Shown piece by piece: positions 24,493 to 32,918 of a DNA stretch of 64,000 nucleotides; positions within the stretch are counted from its first letter, which is position 1, and every line of letters starts with the position of its first letter. The stretch is taken from assembly GCA_014382245.1 (NCBI GenBank), contig JACNKC010000068.1, forward strand, positions 38,203 to 102,202. Reading direction: 5' to 3'. This stretch comes from Pseudomonadota bacterium. GTDB taxonomy: Bacteria > Desulfobacterota > Binatia > UBA1149. The position numbers were made by a program, and so were the translations under genes. Under the pieces are notes generated by a model. It made no database searches. It worked only from the letters and a program-made list of their open reading frames with translations, and was not told the origin of the DNA.

Positions 24493-26979
24493 TCAGGCCG
24501 CGTGGCCGCGTTCGGCCTCGACCAGGGATTCGGTCGCGACCGAATCCTCAGGGTATCCTGCCGCCTCGCGCCTCTTTTCGCGGTGCCAGTGCATGGCCAG
24601 CGCGGCCGGCAGTACGGTCAGCGCACCCAGGCAGGACAACGCCATGTTGGCCGCTATCAAGCGACCGAACTCCGCGTTGCTCGGCGACGATGAGAACGCC
24701 AGCACCATGAAGCCCATGACGACCACCGCTCCGTTGAAGACAATCGCGCGCCCGGTGCTGTGCATGGCTTCGATGGTGGCCGCCCTCACGTCGGCCGCGC
24801 GCGCCACCAGGGCTCGGAAGCGCGACATGAGATGAATCGAGTAGTCTATGCCTATGCCCAGGGCGATAGCCGTTATCATGGCCTTCTCCGGACCCAGTGG
24901 CACCCCGGCCGCGCCCATGACGCCAAAATTAACCACGGCAGTAAAGGTCGACGGCATCATGCAGATGATCGCGTCGGCCACCGAGCGAAAGAGCACGGCC
25001 ATGGCCAGGAAAATGAGCACCCCGGCGACGCTCACCGACCAGACCTGGCTGTAGAATACGTTGTCCATGACGATCTTGAGCATGCTGGCCGAGCCCGTCA
25101 CGTTGGCCTGCTCCACCAGCGGACGCACGTGCTCGTCGAGCAGCGCCTCGGCCTCGCGGTGTACGTCGTGGATCACCGCCAGGCTGTCGGTGCGAAGCAG
25201 CACCGTGGCGTTGGCGCGCCGGTAGTTGTAGTCCACCATCTCGTCGAATTCGTCGGGGCTGGCCGACATGGTGTAGAGCAACAGGTACTGCGCTATCAGT
25301 TCACGGGTATCGGGCACGCGCAGCTCGCCGGGCCGGTCCTCGTTCATGGCCTGGTTCATGCGCTTGACGTACTCAACCAGTGAACGGGTGTCGCCCACGT
25401 ACTCCTTCTCGGCGAGCCGGGTAAGCACGGTGTCGATGGCGAGCATGACCTCGGGCTCCTTCACCCCACCGTCTACGCCGCTGTCTACGAGCAGGTGCAG
25501 CGGCACGGTGCCCCCGTGGCGCTTGCGCAGTATGCGCTCGGCCTCCAGCACCGGGGTGCCCTCCTTGAGACTCTCCACCCACGAATAGTCGATACGCAGC
25601 GTTGAAGCGCCGGCGACCCCGAGCAGCACCACGACCACAAAACCCCGGACGACCCCCAGGCGATGTGTCTCGAGCCAGCCACCCAGCCGGCCCAGCGTGC
25701 GAGGCAGCAAAACCTCGTTGGAACGTGACACCGAGGTAGAGGGCAGGCGCAGCCAGCTGAGCAAGGCGGGCAACAGGGTCAGCGAGCAGGCCATGGCGAC
25801 CAGTACGCCCAGGGCCACCGAAAATCCGAACACCCGGTAAACGGTCATGTTGCCGGCGATCAAGCCACCGAAACCGGCTGCCGTTGTGACCGAGGTGAGC
25901 ACCACCGGCCGCCACATCTCTTTCATGGTGCGTACTACAATGGATTTGTTCTCACCCCCGTCACTGGAGTGATGCACGTAGCGGTCGAGTATGTGTATGC
26001 CGTCGGCACAGCCTATGGCCATGAGCAAGGGTGGCACCATGGTGCCGGCGATATATATGGGCAGGTCAAACATGGCTTGCACGCCAAAAGCCCAGGTCAC
26101 CGATACGGCTACCACGAGCAGGGGTAGCAGCACGCCGCGCACGGTCAGCATGGCGAGCGCAACGCCGATAAGAAGCAGCGGCAGCGGATCAAACTGGCCC
26201 TGTTGCACCCACTGCCAGGTACCCACCAGCACACAGCCCATGGTTATCCTCAGGGCGAGGCGCGGCATCGAGATAGTTCGGAAGCAGAAGAACAACACCA
26301 CGAGCACCGCCAGCAACGCAAGCGGAACGAGTCTTGCCAGGTCCTGCGACATCTGCCGGCCGTAAGTGTGCTCGATGACTACCGTACCCGCCGGTAGCAG
26401 GCGGGCACCGGGGATACGGGTGTCGGCAAGAATCTCTTCGACCTGCTCCCAGACCTCCAGTGGATCGGTACCGTGGCCGTGGAAAGACTTGACCAGTATC
26501 ATCGCCACCGCGCCATCGCGCGAAACCAGCCGGTCGAGAAGGACGGGGTTGCGAAACACGCGCTCGCGCAGACGGTCGACCTCGGCCTGGGTCGAAGGTG
26601 CTTGCTCGAACAGGGGTTCGACCTCCAGCCCCGCCTCTGTTCCCTCGATCACGTCGACCGTAGAGATGCTCGTGACCGCGCCCTCCTCTACCGAGGGCAG
26701 CGCCTGCAGCCTGTCGGTGAGACGCGCTATCGCGCCGATTATGCCCGGGGTAAAAACCCCTCGCTCTCCGTCGGCTTCCAGCGCGACCAGGATGTTGCGG
26801 CCCAGCCCGAAGTCATCCTCGGCCTGTTGCCAGAAAGTACGCACCGGGTGATCATCGGGCACGTAGGCCTCGGTGTCGGGCTCAAGGCGCAGACCGGGTA
26901 GCTGCAAGGCCAGGAACAGTGTTGCCCCGGCCCATGCCAGGACAATGACTAAGCGATAGCGGATTACCTTCTCAAACAT
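24493..26979 (-). CDS. RND/MMPL-type transporter
   Basis: 828 aa with two MMPL-like halves. TM1 is near residues 9-28, a periplasmic loop follows, then TM clusters near 215-400 and in the last 220 residues. The proton-relay Asp is seen in GCADGIH (D326) and in GIGIDYSIHL in the second half. AAGGA lies 9 nt before the ATG. It belongs to the lipid/hydrophobe-exporting MMPL side of RND rather than AcrB, being shorter and without adaptor genes. Divergent from tetR across a palindrome; probably under the same control as the operon on the other side. Confidence 0.85.
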   Translation of the reverse strand: MFEKVIRYRLVIVLAWAGATLFLALQLPGLRLEPDTEAYVPDDHPVRTFWQQAEDDFGLGRNILVALEADGERGVFTPGIIGAIARLTDRLQALPSVEEGAVTSISTVDVIEGTEAGLEVEPLFEQAPSTQAEVDRLRERVFRNPVLLDRLVSRDGAVAMILVKSFHGHGTDPLEVWEQVEEILADTRIPGARLLPAGTVVIEHTYGRQMSQDLARLVPLALLAVLVVLFFCFRTISMPRLALRITMGCVLVGTWQWVQQGQFDPLPLLLIGVALAMLTVRGVLLPLLVVAVSVTWAFGVQAMFDLPIYIAGTMVPPLLMAIGCADGIHILDRYVHHSSDGGENKSIVVRTMKEMWRPVVLTSVTTAAGFGGLIAGNMTVYRVFGFSVALGVLVAMACSLTLLPALLSWLRLPSTSVSRSNEVLLPRTLGRLGGWLETHRLGVVRGFVVVVLLGVAGASTLRIDYSWVESLKEGTPVLEAERILRKRHGGTVPLHLLVDSGVDGGVKEPEVMLAIDTVLTRLAEKEYVGDTRSLVEYVKRMNQAMNEDRPGELRVPDTRELIAQYLLLYTMSASPDEFDEMVDYNYRRANATVLLRTDSLAVIHDVHREAEALLDEHVRPLVEQANVTGSASMLKIVMDNVFYSQVWSVSVAGVLIFLAMAVLFRSVADAIICMMPSTFTAVVNFGVMGAAGVPLGPEKAMITAIALGIGIDYSIHLMSRFRALVARAADVRAATIEAMHSTGRAIVFNGAVVVMGFMVLAFSSSPSNAEFGRLIAANMALSCLGALTVLPAALAMHWHREKRREAAGYPEDSVATESLVEAERGHAA

Positions 26980-27056
26980 GCCGTTTTTCCTTCTGCGGCG
27001 GCATGACGCGCTGCGAACCCTCTCCGCACGCGCCTTTACGTGAACATGGTCGGCTA

Positions 27057-27074
27057 TTGACAGGGCATTGTCAA
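27057..27074. promoter_or_regulatory. Palindromic site between divergent RND and tetR genes
   Basis: The perfect inverted repeat ttgaca-N6-tgtcaa. Each arm reads TTGACA on one strand, so the site could serve as -35 in both directions. On the plus strand a TTGAAT (27080-27085) sits 17 bp on. A start near 27092 would leave only a few leader bases before the ATG at 27098. It is likely the TetR autoregulatory operator; the match to a specific regulator is inference. Confidence 0.5.
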
Positions 27075-27097
27075 AGGGATTGAATCGATATTCACAA

Positions 27098-27787
27098 ATG
27101 AAGAGTCATTCAGCAAGCGTAGCGACGGCCGTCAGCCGTGTGCAGAAACGACGGGATGACGCCCGTCAGAGGGTGCTGGAGTCGGCCACTTCCCTGTTTG
27201 CAGAGAACGGTTTCGCCGAAACATCCATAGCCTCGATAGCCCGTGAGGCCGACGTATCGGTAGGCGGCTTCTACAACCTGTTCGACAGCAAGGAAGCCCT
27301 GTACCGCGAAATGGTGATCAACCGCACGCAGGAATTCTACGAGAGCCTCAGGCAGGCACGCAACTCCGGCGGCAACCCGGTCGAGCGCCTGCAAAAGGTG
27401 ATGGTCGAAAAACTCGTCCTCTTCCAACAGGAAGCCGACGCCATCCACGTGCACTTGAGCGTCAACCCGGGCGCACGCATGTCGTTGATCTCGAGTTTTC
27501 CCGAACAGGCTCGGCTTACTTTCGAACGGGGCATGTCCGAAACCGCGGCCGTCATCAACGAAGGGATACGCGACGGCCTGTTCGCGCCCCAGGACGCGCT
27601 TCGCGCTGCGGCGGCCATAGATGCGGTGAGCACCGCCCTCTACCTCGCCCACCTCGAGGATCCCGCTGCCAACAACGCCGCCCGGGTATTGGCCGACGTC
27701 CAGCGCTACACGGGGGCCATGCTCAGGTCCGAAACTTCGCCGGGGGAATCACCAGGCCACAGCAGAAACAGGGAGACAGCAGGATGA
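27098..27787 (+). CDS. TetR-family transcriptional regulator
   Basis: 229 aa. N-terminal HTH at about residues 25-70 (ARQRVLESATSLFAENGF, IASIAREADVSVGGFYNLF), then a ligand domain without clear family. ATG 27098 is chosen; an in-frame TTG at 27068 lies inside the palindrome and -35 box and would be excluded if that promoter is used. No Shine-Dalgarno site precedes the ATG, in keeping with a near-leaderless message. The stop overlaps the next ATG (27784-27787), so the regulator is co-translated with the export genes it probably controls. Confidence 0.85.
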   Translation: MKSHSASVATAVSRVQKRRDDARQRVLESATSLFAENGFAETSIASIAREADVSVGGFYNLFDSKEALYREMVINRTQEFYESLRQARNSGGNPVERLQKVMVEKLVLFQQEADAIHVHLSVNPGARMSLISSFPEQARLTFERGMSETAAVINEGIRDGLFAPQDALRAAAAIDAVSTALYLAHLEDPAANNAARVLADVQRYTGAMLRSETSPGESPGHSRNRETAG

Positions 27788-28605
27788 GAACGACACGGAT
27801 GTCAACGAGAACGTTGGGAGTACTTGCAATATCGGCGATAGCGGCCTCCTTTTTTGCCGCGATACCCGCCCACGCGGCCGAAATGACGGCCAAAGAAACA
27901 GCCAAGGCTTCAGACGATGCCAGGCGTTCAAAAACCGAGCACCAGGTCATGACGATGACGCTCACCAACAAGCGCGGCCAGTCTCGCGTGCGCACTATCG
28001 AGGGCTGGTCAAAGGAGCTGAGTGACGTCGAGGAGCACCGTTTTTCGCGATTCCTCAAGCCCTCGGACGTGCGCAACACCACCCTGCTGAGCTACGACTA
28101 CAACGACGAACGCGACGATGACACCTGGCTGTACCTGCCCGCCCTCAAAAAAATAAAGCGCATCCTGTCGTCAAACAAGAAAGACTATTTCATGGGCTCG
28201 GACTTCACCTACGAGGACATGGAAAACATCGACATCGTAAACTGGAACTACAGCTTCGCGGAGCCGGAGACCTTTGCCGGCGAGCCCTGCTGGGTAGTGG
28301 AGGCGGTGCCCGCCAATGAAAAGGAAGCCGGTGAGACCAGTTACTCAAAGACTGTCAGTTGGATAGCCAAGAGCGACATGCTCAGCCGCAAGGGCGAGTA
28401 CTGGGACAAAAAGGGGCGCTTGGCCAAGCGCCTGCTGATAGAAGACATTCACCCCACCTCTGACAGTGACCCCCGCCCGCGCGGACACCGCATGATCATG
28501 AGCAACCTGATCACCGGGCACAACACCATACTCGAAATGAACACGCTGGAGCTCGACGTCGAGGTCAAGCCGGGGCTGTTCAGCCAGAGGAGTCTCAGGC
28601 AGTGA
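27784..28605 (+). CDS. LolA-like periplasmic lipid/lipoprotein carrier (PF17131-type)
   Basis: 273 aa with a signal peptide (LAISAIAASFFAAIPAHA-AE). The central block DDDTWLYLPALKKIKRIL followed by DYFMGSDFTYEDM is characteristic of the 'outer membrane lipoprotein-sorting protein' family. Members have the open LolA/LolB-type beta-sheet that cradles acyl chains. It overlaps tetR upstream (ATGA) and the AMIN/barrel gene downstream (GTGA). The likely role is shuttling a hydrophobic molecule across the periplasm for the RND pumps of the same operon; the cargo is unknown. Confidence 0.82.
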   Translation: MRTTRMSTRTLGVLAISAIAASFFAAIPAHAAEMTAKETAKASDDARRSKTEHQVMTMTLTNKRGQSRVRTIEGWSKELSDVEEHRFSRFLKPSDVRNTTLLSYDYNDERDDDTWLYLPALKKIKRILSSNKKDYFMGSDFTYEDMENIDIVNWNYSFAEPETFAGEPCWVVEAVPANEKEAGETSYSKTVSWIAKSDMLSRKGEYWDKKGRLAKRLLIEDIHPTSDSDPRPRGHRMIMSNLITGHNTILEMNTLELDVEVKPGLFSQRSLRQ

Positions 28606-30536
28606 AACGGCGACCCACAGTTGCCGGTCTATTGGCCCGGGCCGCGTTGCTGGTGGCGTCCTGTACACTGGCCCTGCCGCTGACCGCGACAACCGCCGGC
28701 GCCTCCCCGGTGGTAACCGGTGTAAAATCGTCTACCAGTGCGACTCGAACCCGGGTGGTATTAGACCTTAACGGCCCGGTTTCCTTTAAATGGGGGCAAC
28801 TGCGCGCCGACCCCTCGCTGGGCCGACCCTCGAGGGTCTGGGTAGACCTGTACGGGATAACAAACGGCGGTGGCATCGAGACTGCCTTGGTATCCAACGA
28901 CACCCGCGTGCTCAGGATGAGGGCTTCGCAGAATCGACCCGACAAGGCTCGAATTGTTTTTGATCTCAGGGCCCCCGTGCGCCCGACTATTTTTACCCTG
29001 CCTCCCGACGGCGACAGGCCCGACCGATTGGTGGTAGACCTGCTCGACGGCGCGGTGGTGATACGGGAAAAAGCTGTCCCCTCGCCGCCCCCCACGGAAA
29101 CAACCATCGTCGAGGACCCCGCTACCGCCCGGCAGGTGCGACAGCGTGCGGCGGTCATTGCAGACATGGAGGCCGTGCTCGAGCAGGCCTCCACGAGCGC
29201 GACACCCGGCGCTTTCGGCAAACAGCTGCCCACAGCCAGCAGCATCGAGGCCGCCCCCTCCCGGGCCACCCCGGCGCCAACACCCGCGACAAAAAAGAAA
29301 ATTTCCCCCATCGACCTGGACTTCAGCACCCTCGGCTACTTGCAGGACTCGGTGGCCCCCAGCCTCGATGACCCCGACGAGCTCTTGTTCCACCGGCAAA
29401 CGCTGCACATGGAACTCGAAGGTTACACCGGCGGCGGCCACATGCTGCGGCTGGCGGCTGACGTCTACCGTGACGACGCCTCCTTCCAGGACGACTCGAC
29501 GGTAAAATCGCGCCTGCGCGAGGCTTACCTCAGGCTGCGCTTTGACAAGGTAGACCTTCGCCTGGGTCGCCAGCAGATCGCCTGGGGAGAAGCCGACGGT
29601 GCGATAGTGTCGGACCAGGTTTCGCCCTTTGACCTGACCAACTTCATCGTCCCCGAGTTCGACGAGATAAGGCTGGGCGTGGATGGAGTGACCCTGGACT
29701 ACTACTTCGATGATGGCAGCGACCTGCAGCTGCTGTGGCTCGGGCGTTTCACCAGCCCTGACTTCCCCGACCTTGCCTCGCCCTGGTCCTTCGTGGACCC
29801 CGGCGCGCTGGGAGGGCTGACGCTGTTACCGGCCGAGAAGCCGGCCGCGAGCTTCGCGAACTCTGAGTTCGGCCTGCGCTACAGCCGTCACCCACTGGCG
29901 GCCGACTGGTCGATCGGCTACCTCAGGAGCTGGGACGACCGCCCTTCGCTGGCAATCGACCCTCTATCGGGCACTGCTACCCCGCGCCACGAACAGTTTG
30001 ACCTGCTGACCTTCAACGTGGTGCACCCGAGAGGAAATCTCCTCTACCGGCTGGACGCGGCCTTCGAAAATAACAGGATGTTATCGGTCTCACCGCTGGC
30101 AGCACCCGAAACAGCCTCCCTGGGTTTCCGCACCCGCCAGGACGTGGCCCGCGTGCTGTTGGCGCTCGACACCAAGCCTGACTTCGAGTGGTGGGAACAG
30201 GCCGATGCGAGCCTGCAGCTGGTGCATGAACAGGTCATCGACCCTCACTCCGCGCTGCTCGGCCCGCGAGAAACCGACCACGTGGGACTGCGCCTTTCGG
30301 GAGCCTGGATGGCCGAAACGATCAAGCCATGGCTGTTCACGATGGTCAATGTCAGGGGCAACGACGCCTGGCTGCAGGCCAAGGTTGATTACCAACCCTT
30401 GGACAACTGGAAGTTCTCGGCCGAGTACGACGCGTTCTTCGGCCATGCCTACAACCCGATGGCACGCACTGGTGGAACCTTCGGCCGCTTTGATCGCAAC
30501 GACATGCTGCTGTTCACCGTGCGGCGCAGTTTCTGA
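28602..30536 (+). CDS. AMIN-domain/outer-membrane beta-barrel fusion protein
   Basis: 644 aa starting at GTG. Signal peptide (LLVASCTLALPLTATTAGA). Residues about 36-155 resemble an AMIN domain (RTRVVLDLNGPVSFKW, VWVDLYG, ARIVFDLRAP, RLVVDLLDG), which binds peptidoglycan or secretin plugs in other proteins. A Pro/Thr-rich linker (about 160-235) leads to a barrel of about 400 residues related to DUF1302 proteins (RLGRQQIAWGEADG, FDEIRLGVDGV), ending RRSF with the C-terminal Phe of outer-membrane barrels. It overlaps the LolA-like gene. It could be the outer-membrane acceptor or exit for the RND cargo. Confidence 0.72.
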   Translation: MKRRPTVAGLLARAALLVASCTLALPLTATTAGASPVVTGVKSSTSATRTRVVLDLNGPVSFKWGQLRADPSLGRPSRVWVDLYGITNGGGIETALVSNDTRVLRMRASQNRPDKARIVFDLRAPVRPTIFTLPPDGDRPDRLVVDLLDGAVVIREKAVPSPPPTETTIVEDPATARQVRQRAAVIADMEAVLEQASTSATPGAFGKQLPTASSIEAAPSRATPAPTPATKKKISPIDLDFSTLGYLQDSVAPSLDDPDELLFHRQTLHMELEGYTGGGHMLRLAADVYRDDASFQDDSTVKSRLREAYLRLRFDKVDLRLGRQQIAWGEADGAIVSDQVSPFDLTNFIVPEFDEIRLGVDGVTLDYYFDDGSDLQLLWLGRFTSPDFPDLASPWSFVDPGALGGLTLLPAEKPAASFANSEFGLRYSRHPLAADWSIGYLRSWDDRPSLAIDPLSGTATPRHEQFDLLTFNVVHPRGNLLYRLDAAFENNRMLSVSPLAAPETASLGFRTRQDVARVLLALDTKPDFEWWEQADASLQLVHEQVIDPHSALLGPRETDHVGLRLSGAWMAETIKPWLFTMVNVRGNDAWLQAKVDYQPLDNWKFSAEYDAFFGHAYNPMARTGGTFGRFDRNDMLLFTVRRSF

Positions 30537-30566
30537 GAAACCGTTTTCCGGTAGAGGAAAAAACTA

Positions 30567-32918
30567 CTGTATCACCGCTTAACAAACCTCGTCGTCTCGC
30601 ACCCCCTGCCAATCCTGCTGGCCACCTTGCTGCTGACCGGCTGGTTCGCCTGGCAGTTGCCATCGATCAGAACCGACAGCGACGCGCGTTCCTACCTGGG
30701 CAAGGACGACCCGGTCGGCCAAGCGCTTGACCGCATGGAAGATATCTTCGGCGAGCAGGACCTGTTCATGATCCTGGTCCTTCGCCGTGACCACCGCGAC
30801 GGCATCTACAATCCATCCACGCTGGCTCTCATCCGCGAAATCGGCGAGTGGCTCGAGCAGCAGGACGAGTTCGAAACCTCCTTGCCCTCGGACCTCAGGT
30901 CGCTGGCCACCGTAAACAACATCGTCGGCAGTGACAGCGGTTTGCTCGTGCTCCCCTTCATGGACGAGATCCCCGCCAACCGGGACCAGTCGCTGGCACT
31001 TCGCCGGGTGCTCGACGCCGACCCGGTTTACAGCGGGTCGTTGGTATCTGCCGATGGCAAGGGTGCCACCATAATGGTCAGGCGGTCGGCGGCAGGAAGC
31101 CTTAACCGACAGGGCGCCTCCAGGAAACTGGAAGCCTACGTCAACAAGTTGTCTTCCGACGGCCGCCCCGAGACCTTCCACCTCGCGGGGCGACCAATCA
31201 TTGAAGGCATCTTCGATGAAAACATGCGCAGCGACACGCGCAACATGCTGCCCGCGGTGGTAGGCCTGGTCGGCATAATGCTGTGGCTGACATTTCGCAG
31301 CGTACGCGGGGTGCTGCTGCCGTTTGCAGTCATACTGGGAACCGAGCTGTGGACCATGGGCGCGCTGGCGGCATTAGACCACCCCATCTACCCGATCACG
31401 ACCATCCTGCCGGTGATCCTGGTGCCCATAGCGGTGGCCGATTCCATCCATCTTCTCAGCCGCTACTACGATGCCCAGGTCGAGAACCCGTCGCTCGACC
31501 GAGAGGCCGTCGTCCGCCTGACCATGCAGGAAATGGCTTCCCCTGTACTGCTGACATCGATCACCACGGCGGTTGGCTTCAGCGCCATGTCGGTCTCGAG
31601 GCTGGTACCCGTTTTTGAGTTCGGCCTGGCAGCGGCCAGCGGAATAATGGTAGCGCTGTTGCTCACGCTGGTACTGATGCCTGCAGTGCTGATGCTGTTG
31701 CCACTGCAGCCCGGCCGTGGCCGCTCGCGAAACAGCTTGCTCGACCGCAGGTCGTGGCTGGTGCGGCAGCTCACCGGGTCGGCCGTGCTCGTGAACCGCA
31801 ACCCCTGGGTCACGCTTGCGCTGTTCGCCCTGTTGTCGAGCGTGGGCGTGTTCGGCATCCGACTGGTCACGGCCGACAGCTCCATGGTCAGCCAGTTTCC
31901 ACCCGGCCACAGGGTAAGAGCCGCCAGCGATGTAGCCGACCTCTACTTTGCCGGTGGAACAACCACCGACATACTGATCGATAGCGGTAGCGAAGGGGGA
32001 ATGAAGGACCCTGCCCTGCTCAAGGCCATGGCCTCGGTACAGGATGGGCTCGAGGAAATGGAGCTGGTGGGAGACAGCTTTTCGCTGGCCGACCTCGTGG
32101 CGCGAATGCACGCCGTCATGAACGGCCTGCCCAACGGTAGCCGGGAGATGCCGGCAGACAGCGAGCTCGTGGCCCAGTACCTTCTCTTGTACTCGATGTC
32201 GGGCAGCCCCGGAGACACCGAAGCCCGGGTAGCCTACGACTACCGCTACGCCCGCCTGCGAACCTTCCTGCGCGACCCGGGCACTACGGCGGCCCGGCAG
32301 GTGCTCGAGCGCAGCAACGAGCTGGTGTCGCTTCACTTTGCTGACCTGCCCGACGCCAGCGCCGTGGCGGCCGGTGGAGCACAGTTTACCACCACGCTGG
32401 AAGAAGCCATTATCTCGGGCCAGTTCATGACCGCATCTATCTGCCTGCCGGTGCTGGTCGCGATCGGTTTCCTCGTGTTCAGGAGCCTTGTGATGGCGCT
32501 GCTGCTGGTGGCACCGGTGGCCTTCGCCGTCCTGCTCACCTACGGCGCGCTCGGCATTGCCGGCATCCCCACCGACTTCGGCATTGCCGTGCTGAGCGGG
32601 ATCACACTGGGGATCGGCGTCGATTTCTCGGTGCACTACCTGCATCGCTACCGCGAGTTGCGAAACCGCGGCATGGAGCACGAAGGCGCCAGCGTTCTCA
32701 CCGCCGCCACGGCCGGTCGCGCGCTGTTTTTCAACGCGGTGGTGCTGGTCGGAGGCTTCCTCGTCCTGCTGGGAGCTCGCTTCTACCCGCAGGTAAAACT
32801 CGGCTTGTTGGTGACGACGACCATGGTGATCTGCTACGTCTACACCCTTTATCTCTTCCCGGCAGCGCTGGGGCTTTTTGCGGCCGAGCGATCGCAAGCC
32901 GGGAAAGAAAGCGTATGA
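30567..32918 (+). CDS. RND/MMPL-type transporter, probable CTG start
   Basis: 783 aa if begun at CTG 30567. The frame opens after a TAG at 30552 and holds no ATG or GTG before TM1. CTG 30567 has AGAGGA 8 nt upstream and gives the canonical N-terminus YHRLTNLVVSHPLPILLA. The next option, TTG 30627, would cut into TM1. Relay Asp residues: VADSIHLL (D292) and GIGVDFSVHY (D686). SRYYDAQVE and TSITTAVGF are shared with the next gene, showing tandem duplication. The stop overlaps the downstream ATG. No adaptor protein is encoded nearby. Confidence 0.85.
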   Translation: MYHRLTNLVVSHPLPILLATLLLTGWFAWQLPSIRTDSDARSYLGKDDPVGQALDRMEDIFGEQDLFMILVLRRDHRDGIYNPSTLALIREIGEWLEQQDEFETSLPSDLRSLATVNNIVGSDSGLLVLPFMDEIPANRDQSLALRRVLDADPVYSGSLVSADGKGATIMVRRSAAGSLNRQGASRKLEAYVNKLSSDGRPETFHLAGRPIIEGIFDENMRSDTRNMLPAVVGLVGIMLWLTFRSVRGVLLPFAVILGTELWTMGALAALDHPIYPITTILPVILVPIAVADSIHLLSRYYDAQVENPSLDREAVVRLTMQEMASPVLLTSITTAVGFSAMSVSRLVPVFEFGLAAASGIMVALLLTLVLMPAVLMLLPLQPGRGRSRNSLLDRRSWLVRQLTGSAVLVNRNPWVTLALFALLSSVGVFGIRLVTADSSMVSQFPPGHRVRAASDVADLYFAGGTTTDILIDSGSEGGMKDPALLKAMASVQDGLEEMELVGDSFSLADLVARMHAVMNGLPNGSREMPADSELVAQYLLLYSMSGSPGDTEARVAYDYRYARLRTFLRDPGTTAARQVLERSNELVSLHFADLPDASAVAAGGAQFTTTLEEAIISGQFMTASICLPVLVAIGFLVFRSLVMALLLVAPVAFAVLLTYGALGIAGIPTDFGIAVLSGITLGIGVDFSVHYLHRYRELRNRGMEHEGASVLTAATAGRALFFNAVVLVGGFLVLLGARFYPQVKLGLLVTTTMVICYVYTLYLFPAALGLFAAERSQAGKESV

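Noticed and set aside
31374..32897. 507-codon minus-strand open frame inside the first tandem RND gene
   Set aside because: His/Gln/Gly-rich composition with no recognisable motif, opposite a clearly conserved transporter.
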